From Bombella pluederhausensis (GTDB lineage Bacteria > Pseudomonadota > Alphaproteobacteria > Acetobacterales > Acetobacteraceae), in contig NZ_JANIDY010000002.1 of NCBI RefSeq assembly GCF_026385525.1, positions 124,001-188,000 on the forward strand: a stretch of 64,000 nt of DNA, read 5' to 3'. Below the pieces are notes generated by a model. That model worked only from the letters and a program-made list of their open reading frames with translations. It had not been told where the DNA came from and ran no database searches. The first letter of the stretch is position 1. Every line of letters begins with the position of its first letter. Of this stretch, positions 51,448 to 60,238 are shown piece by piece. Both the position numbers and the translations under genes were made by a program.

Positions 51448-52560
51448 TTAAAGCCCGGACATATCCGTTCCTTGTGGCAGAACAGCACGGGAGCCGGGCG
51501 TTTTCAGCCGGACGACATAGGCGATGATGGTGGCGACTGGCTTCCAGAATTCTTCAGGGATTTCAGTATCAAGTGGCAGGCTATGCAGGGCACGGGCTAG
51601 CGGCGGGTTGGAAATGACGGGAATTTTTTCCTCTCGTGCGACTTCACGGATGCGGAAGGCGAGCTCATCCATCCCTTTGGCCACGACCGTGGGAGCAGAG
51701 CCGCTGGCCTGATCGTACCGGATGGCAACGGCATAGTGAGTCGGGTTGACCACAATGACCGTAGCATCCTTCACGGCTTTCTTCATGTGACGGCGGGAAC
51801 GACTCAGGCGGAGCTGTTTGAGGCGGGCCTTCATCTGCGGGTCGCCCTCGCTCTGCTTCATCTCATCCTTGATGTCCTGAAGGCTCATTTTCAGCTTGGA
51901 GAAGCGATGATAGCGGGACCAGACTTCATCCAGCCCGGTGATGACGCATTGTATGGCCAGCACCATGAAGCCCGCATAGATGAACCATGACTTCATGGCG
52001 GCAATGAGCTGATAGGGTGTCCAGCGTTCCGTCTGTGGGGCGAGGGCGATGGTCTGGAGAGCCACCTTATAGAGAATCAGCCCGAACACGGCGAACTTGG
52101 CCAGAGTCTTGAGCATTTCGATCAGATTATTGAGGCTGATGATCCGCTTGATTCCCTTCAGGGGGGATAGGCGCCCGATATCGGGTTTCAGCGCTTCTGG
52201 CCGAAAGAGAAAGCCCGTCTGTAAAAGCCCACCGATCAGGATGGCGCAGGCTCCTGCTCCCATGAGTGGGCCTATCAGATGCAGTCCGATCATGAAGGCG
52301 TTAAGGCTGAATCGATACAGGGCAGTCGGGTCATTTGGTACGAGGCCGAAATTGATGAAAATTCCGCTCATATCGTGAGTAAACTGCCGGGCAGAGGCCG
52401 GGATGCTCAGGGCAAAGACAAGCAGGAAGGTGCCTAGTGCCACAAGAATCAGCAGTTCTTTGGATTGCGCAACATTGCCTTCTTCACGGGCTTTCTGGAG
52501 GCGTTTTTCTGTTGGGGCCTGCGACTTCTCGCCGCCTCCGCTGCCATTTTCCTCAGCCAT
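51448..52560 (-). CDS. flhB: Flagellar export switch protein FlhB
   Basis: A 370-aa protein with KSQAPTEKRLQKAREEGNVAQSKEL split at residues 11-35, four membrane segments (about 37-210) and the autocleavage motif NPTH (about 270) in VNPTHYAVAIRY. FlhB controls substrate specificity of the export gate together with FliK. Overlaps fliR by 8 bases. Confidence 0.95.
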   Translation of the reverse strand: MAEENGSGGGEKSQAPTEKRLQKAREEGNVAQSKELLILVALGTFLLVFALSIPASARQFTHDMSGIFINFGLVPNDPTALYRFSLNAFMIGLHLIGPLMGAGACAILIGGLLQTGFLFRPEALKPDIGRLSPLKGIKRIISLNNLIEMLKTLAKFAVFGLILYKVALQTIALAPQTERWTPYQLIAAMKSWFIYAGFMVLAIQCVITGLDEVWSRYHRFSKLKMSLQDIKDEMKQSEGDPQMKARLKQLRLSRSRRHMKKAVKDATVIVVNPTHYAVAIRYDQASGSAPTVVAKGMDELAFRIREVAREEKIPVISNPPLARALHSLPLDTEIPEEFWKPVATIIAYVVRLKTPGSRAVLPQGTDMSGL

Positions 52561-53386
52561 GCGGCATCAGGCCGGGAAGGGCCGAGAGATAGAGCTGCAT
52601 TTTCTCGGCCCATGTGCCCGTCAGAATCTGGATCAGCAGGGCCATGAGCAGGATGCCTCCCAGAATCTGGGCCGGAATGGCGAGGGAATAGACCTGTATG
52701 GAGGGCATGAGACGGTTTAGCACGCCCAACATGGCAGGCCAGAGCGTGCCAAGCAGCAGATAGGGAGCTGCCAGCTGCATGGCGATGAGGAAACTGGTGC
52801 TGACGGCCCGGACCATGTCCGTGGTCATGTCCCCGATCAGCATGGTGGTGACATGGCCTGCGGGAAAGAGCGTATAGGAGCCGGACAGGGCCATGAGGGG
52901 CAGGGCATACAGCCCGGTGGAAAAGAGAATGATGGGCCCCAGCGCACTGGCCATATGGCTGATGGCTGTGCTGGAAGCCCCAAGCTGGCTGTCCGTCTGT
53001 ATGACGCTGGCCATACCCGTGAAAACGGCGATGATCTGCCCGGCAATGGCGAGGGACATGGCGAGGAGACGGGCCAGCATCCCCAGAAAGAATCCGCAGA
53101 GCAGCTCACCAGCGATTAGTTTGAGCACCATGGCGGGCATACGCAGGGCCTCACCAGACACGGCGACCAGCCGCTGCTGAAGAACGGGTAGGAGGGTGAG
53201 GGTGATCATCAGGCAAAGTCCTGCCCGCACCCGTGCTGGGGCTCCGCTTTCCCCCAGCCCCGGCGCCACCATGACAACGGCACTGACACGGCAGAGAATA
53301 ATAACGAACATACCCGTCAGCACGGCGAGCGACCCATGAGGGGTGGCAAGGTCCGGTGAACCAAAGAAGTCGGACAGGGAGAGCAT
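52553..53386 (-). CDS. fliR: Flagellar export gate protein FliR
   Basis: A 277-aa protein with about six membrane segments; FVIILCRVSAVVMVAPGLGE near residue 27, the family pattern GAPARVRAGLCLMITL near 48 and the second half with LPLMALSGSYTLFPAG. FliR with FliP and FliQ forms the pore. Start directly abuts fliQ. It is encoded with fliQ and flhB, away from fliP. Confidence 0.93.
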   Translation of the reverse strand: MLSLSDFFGSPDLATPHGSLAVLTGMFVIILCRVSAVVMVAPGLGESGAPARVRAGLCLMITLTLLPVLQQRLVAVSGEALRMPAMVLKLIAGELLCGFFLGMLARLLAMSLAIAGQIIAVFTGMASVIQTDSQLGASSTAISHMASALGPIILFSTGLYALPLMALSGSYTLFPAGHVTTMLIGDMTTDMVRAVSTSFLIAMQLAAPYLLLGTLWPAMLGVLNRLMPSIQVYSLAIPAQILGGILLMALLIQILTGTWAEKMQLYLSALPGLMPHG

Positions 53387-53662
53387 TCAGACGCCCCCAG
53401 CTTTGATGAGTTGATCGAAGATCATTTCAGCATAAGCGTGGATGGTGGCATGCATGAAGGAGGCTGTCAGAATCAGCGTGGCCGTGGCAGCTATGAATTT
53501 CGGCACGAAGGACAGCGTAGCTTCGCTGACCTGCGTCATGGCCTGAAACAGGGAGACACACAGCCCTGCCAGCAGGGAGGCCAGTAGGGACGGCGCTCCC
53601 AGCTTGACGGCAACAATGAGCGTCTGGCGCAGGATTTCCTGAACATCAACAGCATGCCCCAT
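53387..53662 (-). CDS. fliQ: Flagellar export gate protein FliQ
   Basis: A 91-aa protein with two membrane segments (LIVAVKLGAPSLLASLLAGL; FIAATATLILTASFMHATIH) and FQAMTQVSEATLSFVPK between them, the FliQ pattern. It is 29 bases downstream of fliE. Confidence 0.95.
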   Translation of the reverse strand: MGHAVDVQEILRQTLIVAVKLGAPSLLASLLAGLCVSLFQAMTQVSEATLSFVPKFIAATATLILTASFMHATIHAYAEMIFDQLIKAGGV

Positions 53663-53691
53663 GAGTGTCCTCCTGTTTCCGGCCTTATCGG

Positions 53692-54048
53692 TCAGACAGA
53701 CATCCGCATGACATCCTGATAAGCGCTGACAAAACGGTCCCGCAGGGTCGTTACGGTCTGGAGGGTCAGCTTGGCTTCTTCAACAGAGGCCACAACGTCC
53801 GACATATTGCCTTTGCCGGAAAGCGCCTGTGCTGTCTGGCTCTCGGCCACCTTTCCGGTATTGATGGCCCCTTTGATGGCGCTGCTCAGAACAGTGCTGA
53901 AGCTGGAGACGGCGTCAGATGTTTCCGTCTCCCCCATCAGGTCACCATTGGCGGGGAGGTTGGTCTGGCTGAGCTGCTGCGCACGCCCATAGGCCTGCCC
54001 GGCATCAAAGCTCTGGGCGGAGGAACTGGCAATGCTGGAGATGGACAT
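53692..54048 (-). CDS. fliE: Flagellar hook-basal body protein FliE
   Basis: About 118 aa, ending VEEAKLTLQTVTTLRDRFVSAYQDVMRMSV over residues 88-118, the diagnostic FliE C-terminus (cf. LQAVVQVRNKLVSAYQEIMNM of other species). FliE links the MS ring to the rod. ATG at 54048 follows AAAGGAGG by 12 bases; the ATG at 54072 contains that site. Here fliE heads fliE-fliQ-fliR-flhB, separate from flgBC. Confidence 0.92.
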   Translation of the reverse strand: MSISSIASSSAQSFDAGQAYGRAQQLSQTNLPANGDLMGETETSDAVSSFSTVLSSAIKGAINTGKVAESQTAQALSGKGNMSDVVASVEEAKLTLQTVTTLRDRFVSAYQDVMRMSV

Positions 54049-54284
54049 GAGGTGATCTGGCCTCCTTTGCATTCAGGAAAATGATGTGTCGTGTGTTTGA
54101 TACGCTATACAGCTTTACTTGTAATGACTATTTTTAAAATATTCCATGTTTTTTCTTTTAATAGAAGGTTTATGTAAGTCTGTTTTCATCTATAGGCATG
54201 TAAATAGCTTTGTTTTTTCCTTGTATGTTCGGTATCAGGAACTGCCATCAGAATGAATGGATGGCTCATGAAGGAGAGAAAATC

Positions 54285-54527
54285 ATGTCAGCACCATCAG
54301 TAGCGTCCGAGCTGGCTTCTGCCATGCGTCTCAAGACGTCTCAGCAGGCAAATGAAATGCGTAAGGCCGCTATGTCGGAGAAGGCCGCTCGTGTGCAGCT
54401 TTCTTCCAGTCGTACCAAAGGGGGCGAGGCAACCATGCAGTTTGATGCCACAGGGCAGGTTGTTCCCAGTGCCAAGGGTGTGCGGAAGAACTCTGCCACG
54501 AGCAGTTTCGTCAACCTGCTGGCCTGA
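54285..54527 (+). CDS. Small basic hypothetical protein
   Basis: An 80-aa basic, Ser/Ala-rich protein (AMRLKTSQQANEMRKAAMSE; KGVRKNSATSSFVNLLA at the end) with a good site (AAGGAGAG, 7 bases from ATG). No family recognised; it is not FlgM-like. Its location between fliE (divergent) and the flgB operon suggests a motility link. It may be a leader gene of the 54.3-59.1 kb operon. Confidence 0.5.
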   Translation: MSAPSVASELASAMRLKTSQQANEMRKAAMSEKAARVQLSSSRTKGGEATMQFDATGQVVPSAKGVRKNSATSSFVNLLA

Positions 54528-54598
54528 GGCCAGTCATGTCGGGTGGGCTGGTTTCTGGCCCGTCTGGGTAAAGGGATGAAGGAACGGATTTGAGGATC

Positions 54599-57400
54599 AT
54601 GAGGGATCGCAGCATCATGCCATGCATTGTCCATAAGGCTGACTCCGGGTTTCCGGCAGGAGACGGACCCTGGCGTAGAGTCGGCTATGGTGTTGCCGGT
54701 CTCATCATGTTGGGCCTGACAGCTGGAGGCGGGCAGGGCTGGCTGTGTGGTACGGCTCTGGCAGCGCAGACTCCAGCTCGTGCTTCGTTCTTTATGGATG
54801 CAGTACCGTCTGCTTCGGCCCAGACACGGCCAGATGAAGCGGAGCAGAAGCGGTCTCCTGTACATCTTCATCACGGCCATCCTCATCATGCTCCCGCAGC
54901 TGGTACTCAGCCCGTACCGGCAGCAGAGCCGGTGCAGAACCATGTAAAGCCGGGTGACCCTCTCCTTCAGGGTGTTCCCTCTGGTTGGGGGGCGCATGTT
55001 CTGGGTGTTGGTAAGGCGCAGGGCGAGATGCCTGCTGCGGCCCAGAAACAGGCCCCTGCCACCCCAGAGAAGAAGGATCAGTCTCTCAGTCAGTTTCTGG
55101 AAGCTGCCGGGAAAGATCAGGCCGTGCTGCGGTTGGGAGTAGGCAGGATAGACCATGCGCCTTCATCCCGTAGAACAGGGAATGAAGCACCTGTTACGGC
55201 TCCGTCACGAAACCGGATTTTGATCCCCGTGCCGGGGCAGATGGGCATTGCCGCCTATCAGAGTGGTGACCGTTTCATCATTCTGGTGGATGCCAGTCAA
55301 CCTATGGATGTATCGGCTCTGCATGGTGATGGCATTTTCTCTCGCCTGAATGTCACGACCCTGCCAGAGCTGACGATGATAAGCCTGCCCGTGCCGGATA
55401 CCCGCCAGCTTTATCTGTCGCAGCAGAGTGACGGCTGGGTGCTGGGCGATCAGCCACCTCCGGGCATGGATTATATGGACAGGCCAGATATTACCCCCGA
55501 ATTGCGGGGAAATGGGCTTTTGTTCCCCATGCGGCGGCCGGGGCGGGTCTTCTCCATCAAGGACCCTGTTTCTGGCACGCCCCTGATTGTGGGGACTTCA
55601 GCGCTGGATGATGGCGGGATGCTCTCCCTGCGTAAGGGTAAGGATTACGATGTCTGGCCATCTCTGGAAGGTGTGGTGATTGCCCAGCATGAACCGCCAC
55701 AGGTGGTTATGCGGGCCACCATGCAGGGGGACCTGCTTCAGAGGGCTGATGATCGCCCGCTGGCGGATATGGACAGGGCTGTCTATGCCAGTGATGTGGA
55801 TTTGAACTGGCTGGGGCTGAAACAGCTTACGGCTCCACAGGCGCAGGAGCGCTATCGAAAGGCCCTTGTGGCAGCGGCAGATTCATCACCAAAGGATCGT
55901 TTTCAGAAGCGTCTGGAAGCTGCACAGGCAGCACTGGGTGCCGGTGCTTTCCCCGATGCACGGGCCATCATGGACGTGGCTCTGGAGGATGATCCGGAAG
56001 AAGCCTTCCGTCCGGATGTACGTTTCTTTCTGGCAGCGGTGGATCTGCTGACAGGCCGCATGAAGGGGGCTGCCCAGCTGATGCAGGAATGGCCGGAAGA
56101 AGCCATGCGGGCCACGAAACTCTGGCAGGGGCTGTACGAGGCCAAGGCTGGCGGCAAGGATGCGGAAGCGACCCGTCTGCTGGCACGGGACATGCCCCGC
56201 CTGCTGAACTACCCTGCTTCTCTGCGTGCTTCCCTGCTGCCTGTGGCGGCGGAGGTCATTGCCCGCCGGGGGACGCCATCTGACAGGCAGGCCCTGAATC
56301 ATCTTCCCGCAGGAAGTGATACCCGTTTCGTTCAGGCTGTCCGTGCGCTGCGTGATGGTGATGAAAAAGAGGCCACCCATCTGCTGGAAGCACTGTCCAT
56401 CGACCATGACCCCATCATTGCTGAAAAAGCGATGGAGGAGGGTGTAGCCTTAAGCCTGCGTGATGGGCACCTGACATCAGAAAAAGCCGCTCGGCAATAT
56501 GCATCCCTTCTGCCCGATGCCTGCCTTTCTGGTCGGGATGGCATCGTGAATATGTTGAGAGCCGGGGCGCATATAAGGGCGCATCAGTGGGAGTCTGCCT
56601 TGCAGGCTCTGGATCAGGCCCAGCAGGCACCAGCACCCCATGATGAGGCCCGGATGCAGGCTCTGACATCTGCCGCACTGGCCGGTGTCGTTCAGGGGTT
56701 TTCGGGAGCAGATGGGGCGCTTGTATCATCGCAGGATCAGGCGGCTCTGCTGCATGGGGCTGCCTTGTTGCGGGCGCATCTGCCGGACCTGCCTGCCAGC
56801 GACCAGAAGGGAAGCCTTCTGCTGGATTATGGGCGGGTTCTGGGTAGGTTGGGGCTGGAGAAAAGAGCCGGAGAGGCTATGAGCACGGCCATCCCCATGA
56901 TGACGGACCCGCAGCACAGGGCTGCTGCCGGGGATGAACTGGCAGAGAATGAAATCCGGCGGGGTTTGTTCGATAAGGCTTCTGAGACCCTGTCGAGCAC
57001 GGGCGGAGCACATCTACCCCCGCAGGAGGCGGCCCGGAGAAACCGCATCATGGCCAGTATGGCTGCTGCTTCCGGCAAGCCGGAAGTTGCCCTGTATCTT
57101 CTGGGAGCGGATCAGGACCCGCAGGCGGCGGACATGCGGGCGCATATTCATGAGAACCGGGAGGAATGGTCTCCCGCCGTCACAGACCTGCGCAGCATGG
57201 TGGAGCAGCTTCTCCCACCCAAAGGAACGCTGACTGTCTCTCAACAGCTTCTGGCGCTTCGTCTGGCATCTGATGCCTCTCGTGCTGGTGATGCAGGAAC
57301 ATTGGACTGGATACGCAACCGCATAGGGGACCGCCCCTTTGAGGGAGACGCCGGGCAGATGTTCCGTCTGTTGGTGTCCGCACAACAGACGGGCCAGTGA
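54599..57400 (+). CDS. Large secreted TPR-rich protein upstream of flgB
   Basis: About 933 aa. A hydrophobic segment (about 30-55) is followed by a His/Pro-rich linker (residues ~90-110), a beta-rich region (about 190-400: ILIPVPGQMGIAAYQSGDRF, FIILVDASQPMDV) and a helical, TPR-like second half (about 430-930; repeated AxxxLxxG units). No catalytic motif. It directly precedes flgB (19-base gap), so it probably helps the basal body or peptidoglycan step. TTG at 54590 and ATG at 54617 are other starts. Similar large TPR proteins occur in alphaproteobacterial flagellar clusters, uncharacterised as far as I know. Confidence 0.6.
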   Translation: MRDRSIMPCIVHKADSGFPAGDGPWRRVGYGVAGLIMLGLTAGGGQGWLCGTALAAQTPARASFFMDAVPSASAQTRPDEAEQKRSPVHLHHGHPHHAPAAGTQPVPAAEPVQNHVKPGDPLLQGVPSGWGAHVLGVGKAQGEMPAAAQKQAPATPEKKDQSLSQFLEAAGKDQAVLRLGVGRIDHAPSSRRTGNEAPVTAPSRNRILIPVPGQMGIAAYQSGDRFIILVDASQPMDVSALHGDGIFSRLNVTTLPELTMISLPVPDTRQLYLSQQSDGWVLGDQPPPGMDYMDRPDITPELRGNGLLFPMRRPGRVFSIKDPVSGTPLIVGTSALDDGGMLSLRKGKDYDVWPSLEGVVIAQHEPPQVVMRATMQGDLLQRADDRPLADMDRAVYASDVDLNWLGLKQLTAPQAQERYRKALVAAADSSPKDRFQKRLEAAQAALGAGAFPDARAIMDVALEDDPEEAFRPDVRFFLAAVDLLTGRMKGAAQLMQEWPEEAMRATKLWQGLYEAKAGGKDAEATRLLARDMPRLLNYPASLRASLLPVAAEVIARRGTPSDRQALNHLPAGSDTRFVQAVRALRDGDEKEATHLLEALSIDHDPIIAEKAMEEGVALSLRDGHLTSEKAARQYASLLPDACLSGRDGIVNMLRAGAHIRAHQWESALQALDQAQQAPAPHDEARMQALTSAALAGVVQGFSGADGALVSSQDQAALLHGAALLRAHLPDLPASDQKGSLLLDYGRVLGRLGLEKRAGEAMSTAIPMMTDPQHRAAAGDELAENEIRRGLFDKASETLSSTGGAHLPPQEAARRNRIMASMAAASGKPEVALYLLGADQDPQAADMRAHIHENREEWSPAVTDLRSMVEQLLPPKGTLTVSQQLLALRLASDASRAGDAGTLDWIRNRIGDRPFEGDAGQMFRLLVSAQQTGQ

Positions 57401-57419
57401 GGAAAGGGAATAAAAGACA

Positions 57420-57815
57420 ATGAGCATGACGCAGACAGGCGGGACAGACCTTTTGAATCTGGCGGAGCGGCGGATGAGCTGGCTTCAAAACCGTGAGTCC
57501 GTTCTTGCAGGGAATGTCGCTAATGCGAATACGCCCCATTACAGCCCGAAGGATGTATCGCCTTTTCAGGGGGTGTTGAATGCGGCTCATGGCGTGGCTC
57601 TGAAGCGCACCAATCCGGCCCATATGCTGGGGCCAGCAGGGGAGACCCATGCCCACAAACAGGGCGGTCGTGCCTCGCTGGATGGCAATCGTGTCGTGCT
57701 GGAGGATGAGCTGGGCAAGATTGCCCAGACGAGCGATCAACAGCGTTTCGCCACGACTGTTTATGGCCGGTACATGGGGCTTTACGGCATGGCCCTCGGG
57801 GGAGGCGGGCAGTGA
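57420..57815 (+). CDS. flgB: Flagellar proximal rod protein FlgB
   Basis: A 131-aa rod protein with VLAGNVANANTPHYSPKDV and a C-terminal region RFATTVYGRYMGLYGMALGG. FlgB is the first rod subunit outside FliE. Gap of 45 bases to flgC. Confidence 0.93.
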   Translation: MSMTQTGGTDLLNLAERRMSWLQNRESVLAGNVANANTPHYSPKDVSPFQGVLNAAHGVALKRTNPAHMLGPAGETHAHKQGGRASLDGNRVVLEDELGKIAQTSDQQRFATTVYGRYMGLYGMALGGGGQ

Positions 57816-57860
57816 TGCCCTGCCCGTGATGCAAGAGCGGTAAGAAGAGAGGAGAACAGG

Positions 57861-58271
57861 ATGGATTTTTCGGATACGATTGGCGTTTCAGCCGCTGGGA
57901 TGCGGGCCCAGACAGCCCGTTTGCGGGTTGCGGCTGAAAATCTGGCAAATGCGGAGACAACGGGGTCATCACCTGGCGCAGACCCGTATCGCCGTAAGAT
58001 CGTGACGTTTCGGGAGGCGCTGGACCGTGCCAGTGGTGTCTCCAGCGTGACGGTGCGCTCTGTTGGGGAGGATCAGTCTGACTTTCAGATGCGTTACGAC
58101 CCGGCTCATCCTGCTGCCAATGAGCAGGGCTATGTGAAGATGCCTAATGTCAGCTCCATCGTGGAAATCATGGATAGCCACGATGCCCAGCATTCTTATG
58201 AGGCCAATCTCAACACCATGCAGGTTACCCGGTCCATGCTGGCACGGGCCATCAATCTGATGAAGGATTGA
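57861..58271 (+). CDS. flgC: Flagellar proximal rod protein FlgC
   Basis: A 136-aa rod protein: DTIGVSAAGMRAQTARLRVA, LANAETTGSSPGADPYRRK and the C-terminal VEIMDSHDAQHSYEANLNTM. Completes the flgB-flgC pair; fliE, usually next, is elsewhere. Gap of 11 bases to the MotE-like gene. Confidence 0.95.
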   Translation: MDFSDTIGVSAAGMRAQTARLRVAAENLANAETTGSSPGADPYRRKIVTFREALDRASGVSSVTVRSVGEDQSDFQMRYDPAHPAANEQGYVKMPNVSSIVEIMDSHDAQHSYEANLNTMQVTRSMLARAINLMKD

Positions 58272-58282
58272 GGAGTAACGCC

Positions 58283-59089
58283 ATGAGAGGGAATGTCAGA
58301 CCCATGAGAAAACCCGGATTCTCCCTGAGCAAGATCACCAATCTCGCCTCTTGCCTGATGACGGTGCTGCTGGCGTTGAATCTTCATTCTCTTGCGGCGC
58401 AGATCAGCAGTCCCTCCGCACAGAATGAAACGCCTCCAGAGACTCCCCCCAAGCCCGAACCGCACGGCACGGGTGCCAGTGTCGTACCTGCCGGTGTGAA
58501 GGCGCCTGAAAGTGTGAAGCCCAGCAGCCAGCGTATCCTGATGAACCGTCTTCAGGGATGGACGCCAGCCAATGGGCTGGCTGAGGATGACCCCGCTACC
58601 GGGCAGGCTGATGAGGAACTGCCGGACTCCCGTGTCCGTCTGGCCGAGCAGGGGTTGAGCGGGGAGTTGGCGAGCCATCGGCAGGCCATGCAGGGGCAGG
58701 CGGAAAGCCTTCAACACCAGCAGAAGGCCCTTGAACAGGAACAGAAGGAACTGGACGAAAAGTTACAGGCTCTTGGGCGCAATGCCTCCGAACTTTCTGC
58801 CCAGCAGGAGAAGCGCCGTCAGGATGTGGAGCAGAGCATTGCCCGTCTGGCGCACATCTATGAGCAGATGCCGCCCCGTGATGCAGCGGCGATGTTTAAT
58901 ATTCTGGATATGCGGGTGCTGGTGCCCGTGGCCCAGCATATGATTCCCCGCCGGATTTCCGATGTCATCGGCAACATGCAGCCGGATCGGGCGAATATTC
59001 TGTCCCAGTATTTGGCAGGCATCCGCAAGCTCAGCCCTGATACGATTAACCGGCTGAACAGCCCGGTTGATACCAATATCGCACCGTGA
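58283..59089 (+). CDS. motE: MotE-like flagellar protein, copy 2
   Basis: About 268 aa with an N-terminal hydrophobic signal (about 10-35), a low-complexity Pro-rich region, a long coiled coil (about 110-185, AESLQHQQKALEQEQKELDE) and the MgtE-N/MotE domain (YEQMPPRDAAAMFNILDMR, RISDVIGNMQPDRANILSQY). This is the more canonical MotE, as the coiled coil is present. MotE is a periplasmic stator-associated chaperone in Rhizobiales. ATG 58283 follows GAGGAG by 8 bases. Paralogue at 20308. Confidence 0.75.
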   Translation: MRGNVRPMRKPGFSLSKITNLASCLMTVLLALNLHSLAAQISSPSAQNETPPETPPKPEPHGTGASVVPAGVKAPESVKPSSQRILMNRLQGWTPANGLAEDDPATGQADEELPDSRVRLAEQGLSGELASHRQAMQGQAESLQHQQKALEQEQKELDEKLQALGRNASELSAQQEKRRQDVEQSIARLAHIYEQMPPRDAAAMFNILDMRVLVPVAQHMIPRRISDVIGNMQPDRANILSQYLAGIRKLSPDTINRLNSPVDTNIAP

Positions 59090-59101
59090 GTCAGCCGTGT
59101 T

Positions 59102-59743
59102 TCACTGGCCCTGCATACATCCATCCGGTGATGTCGTACCGGGTGGCAGAGGCTGGTTGAGGAAAGTGGTAAGGGCGACAGTACTGTTGCAGTAACTGCC
59201 AACCGGCAGGGTGGCGATTTCTGCGAAGTAATTATTTTCCGGCATGGCCGCATCCGGCGCCTGTGGAGCCAGCTTGAACAAACTGACATGGGCGGTTGTT
59301 GCCGTTTTGGAGTAAGCTGAATCGCCTGATGAGCGTTCCATACGGATCATGAACAGATTCCAGCGGCCTTGAGCGCTCTGGACGGTATAGAAGCCGACCG
59401 TGGTGAGGGCATCTTCATCGGCATGCAGAGCATCTTGCAGGCTGTATGCATTGTTCTGTGCATCCAGAAAAGGCACGGCGCAGAGGGTGTTGTTGTCACG
59501 GGGGCAGGGCTCGAAGGCGATATACTCATTCCACGACCATGCATTGCCACTGTCGTGGTAGAGCCTGAGAAGATGAAGTGTCTCCCCCTTCTTGATGGGC
59601 ACCTTGGCCTCTGCATCCAGTTTTATGGGAATGACCCGGACAGTATCACGGACATCCCGGATAGTGGGAGCCGCATGGCCTGCATTGGGCAGGCATGTCA
59701 GTGCAAGAGCAAGCGCCGCCCCGAAGGTTTTCTGCTTTGTCAT
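59102..59743 (-). CDS. Secreted protein of unknown function
   Basis: About 213 aa starting MTKQKTFGAALALALTCLPN with a signal peptide cleaved near NAGHAA. The mature part contains VRVIPIKLDAEAKVPIKKGE, AWSWNEYIAFEPC and a final SYCNSTVALTTFLNQP; the Cys pairs suggest disulfides. The frame is open to 60010, giving a 302-aa product with a second signal peptide, but a GGAA site 6 bases before the ATG at 59743 makes this the likely start. No family recognised. Confidence 0.6.
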   Translation of the reverse strand: MTKQKTFGAALALALTCLPNAGHAAPTIRDVRDTVRVIPIKLDAEAKVPIKKGETLHLLRLYHDSGNAWSWNEYIAFEPCPRDNNTLCAVPFLDAQNNAYSLQDALHADEDALTTVGFYTVQSAQGRWNLFMIRMERSSGDSAYSKTATTAHVSLFKLAPQAPDAAMPENNYFAEIATLPVGSYCNSTVALTTFLNQPLPPGTTSPDGCMQGQ

Positions 59744-59763
59744 GGTGATTCCGGAAAAATGAC

Positions 59764-59995
59764 TTAATTGAAGAAATAGGCCGGTACCGTAACGGGGCGG
59801 CATGTCCAGTAACGGTTGTTGGGGCCGTTCAGTTGGTTGGCTATGTTCCAGCAGACATTTGCGCTTTTTATATATGGGCGCCAGACCGCCATCTTTGTTG
59901 CACAATACCCATCCGGGGACGAGTTGTTCTGCCGCCTGTGTAATGATGGGGGTGGCGAAGCCTAATAAACATATCAGTTGTAAAATACGCCGCAT
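59764..59995 (-). pseudogene. Small secreted-protein gene, apparently frameshifted
   Basis: From ATG 59995 frame A reads a clean signal peptide (MRRILQLICLLGFATPIITQA) and then a less natural sequence. One base on, frame B is open from the signal-peptidase region to TAA at 59764-59766, reading NNSSPDGYCATKMAVW, RPYIKSANVCWNIANQLNG and NNRYWTCRPVTVPAYFFN. Frame B has a higher share of G/C at third positions (about two thirds against about half), three Cys, and ends 20 bases before the next gene, as in an operon. This points to a single-base insertion (mutation or sequence error) or to a programmed shift. It could instead be a true N-terminal extension of the 59102 gene. Confidence 0.5.
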
Positions 59996-60114
59996 GTGAA
60001 GGTGCCTCATTTCAGGGTCTGATCCGAGATGGATGAACGGACATGATTTTAGGTTGAAACGGCATCAATGCCAGCCTGTTGTTTCAGGTACATGACCGTT
60101 TCTGTCGTGTTAAC

Positions 60115-60135
60115 CTACGTCCGAAAATGACGTAG
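60115..60135. promoter_or_regulatory. Inverted repeat upstream of the dynamin-like gene
   Basis: CTACGTC (60115-60121) and GACGTAG (60129-60135) are perfect inverted arms around CGAAAAT, 104 bases before the dynamin-like start. GTTAACCTAC overlaps the left arm, and GTTAACTTAC recurs at 60207-60216, just before the gene. A candidate operator for the module. Confidence 0.4.
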
Positions 60136-60238
60136 CTATATTGTAAGGAAAGATTAATGAATGGACTTGCCAATATTTTGGGGTAGGTCTAGCGTGTTTT
60201 CGTTTTGTTAACTTACCCAGCGTTGGAAGTGCAATCTG

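Noticed and set aside
21491-53662. Non-flagellar type III secretion system
   Set aside because: Hook, rod, ring, filament and switch genes are all present, so the export genes belong to a flagellum.
54285-54527. Small protein as FlgM
   Set aside because: It has no FlgM-like C-terminal motif and no FliA/sigma-28 gene is nearby.
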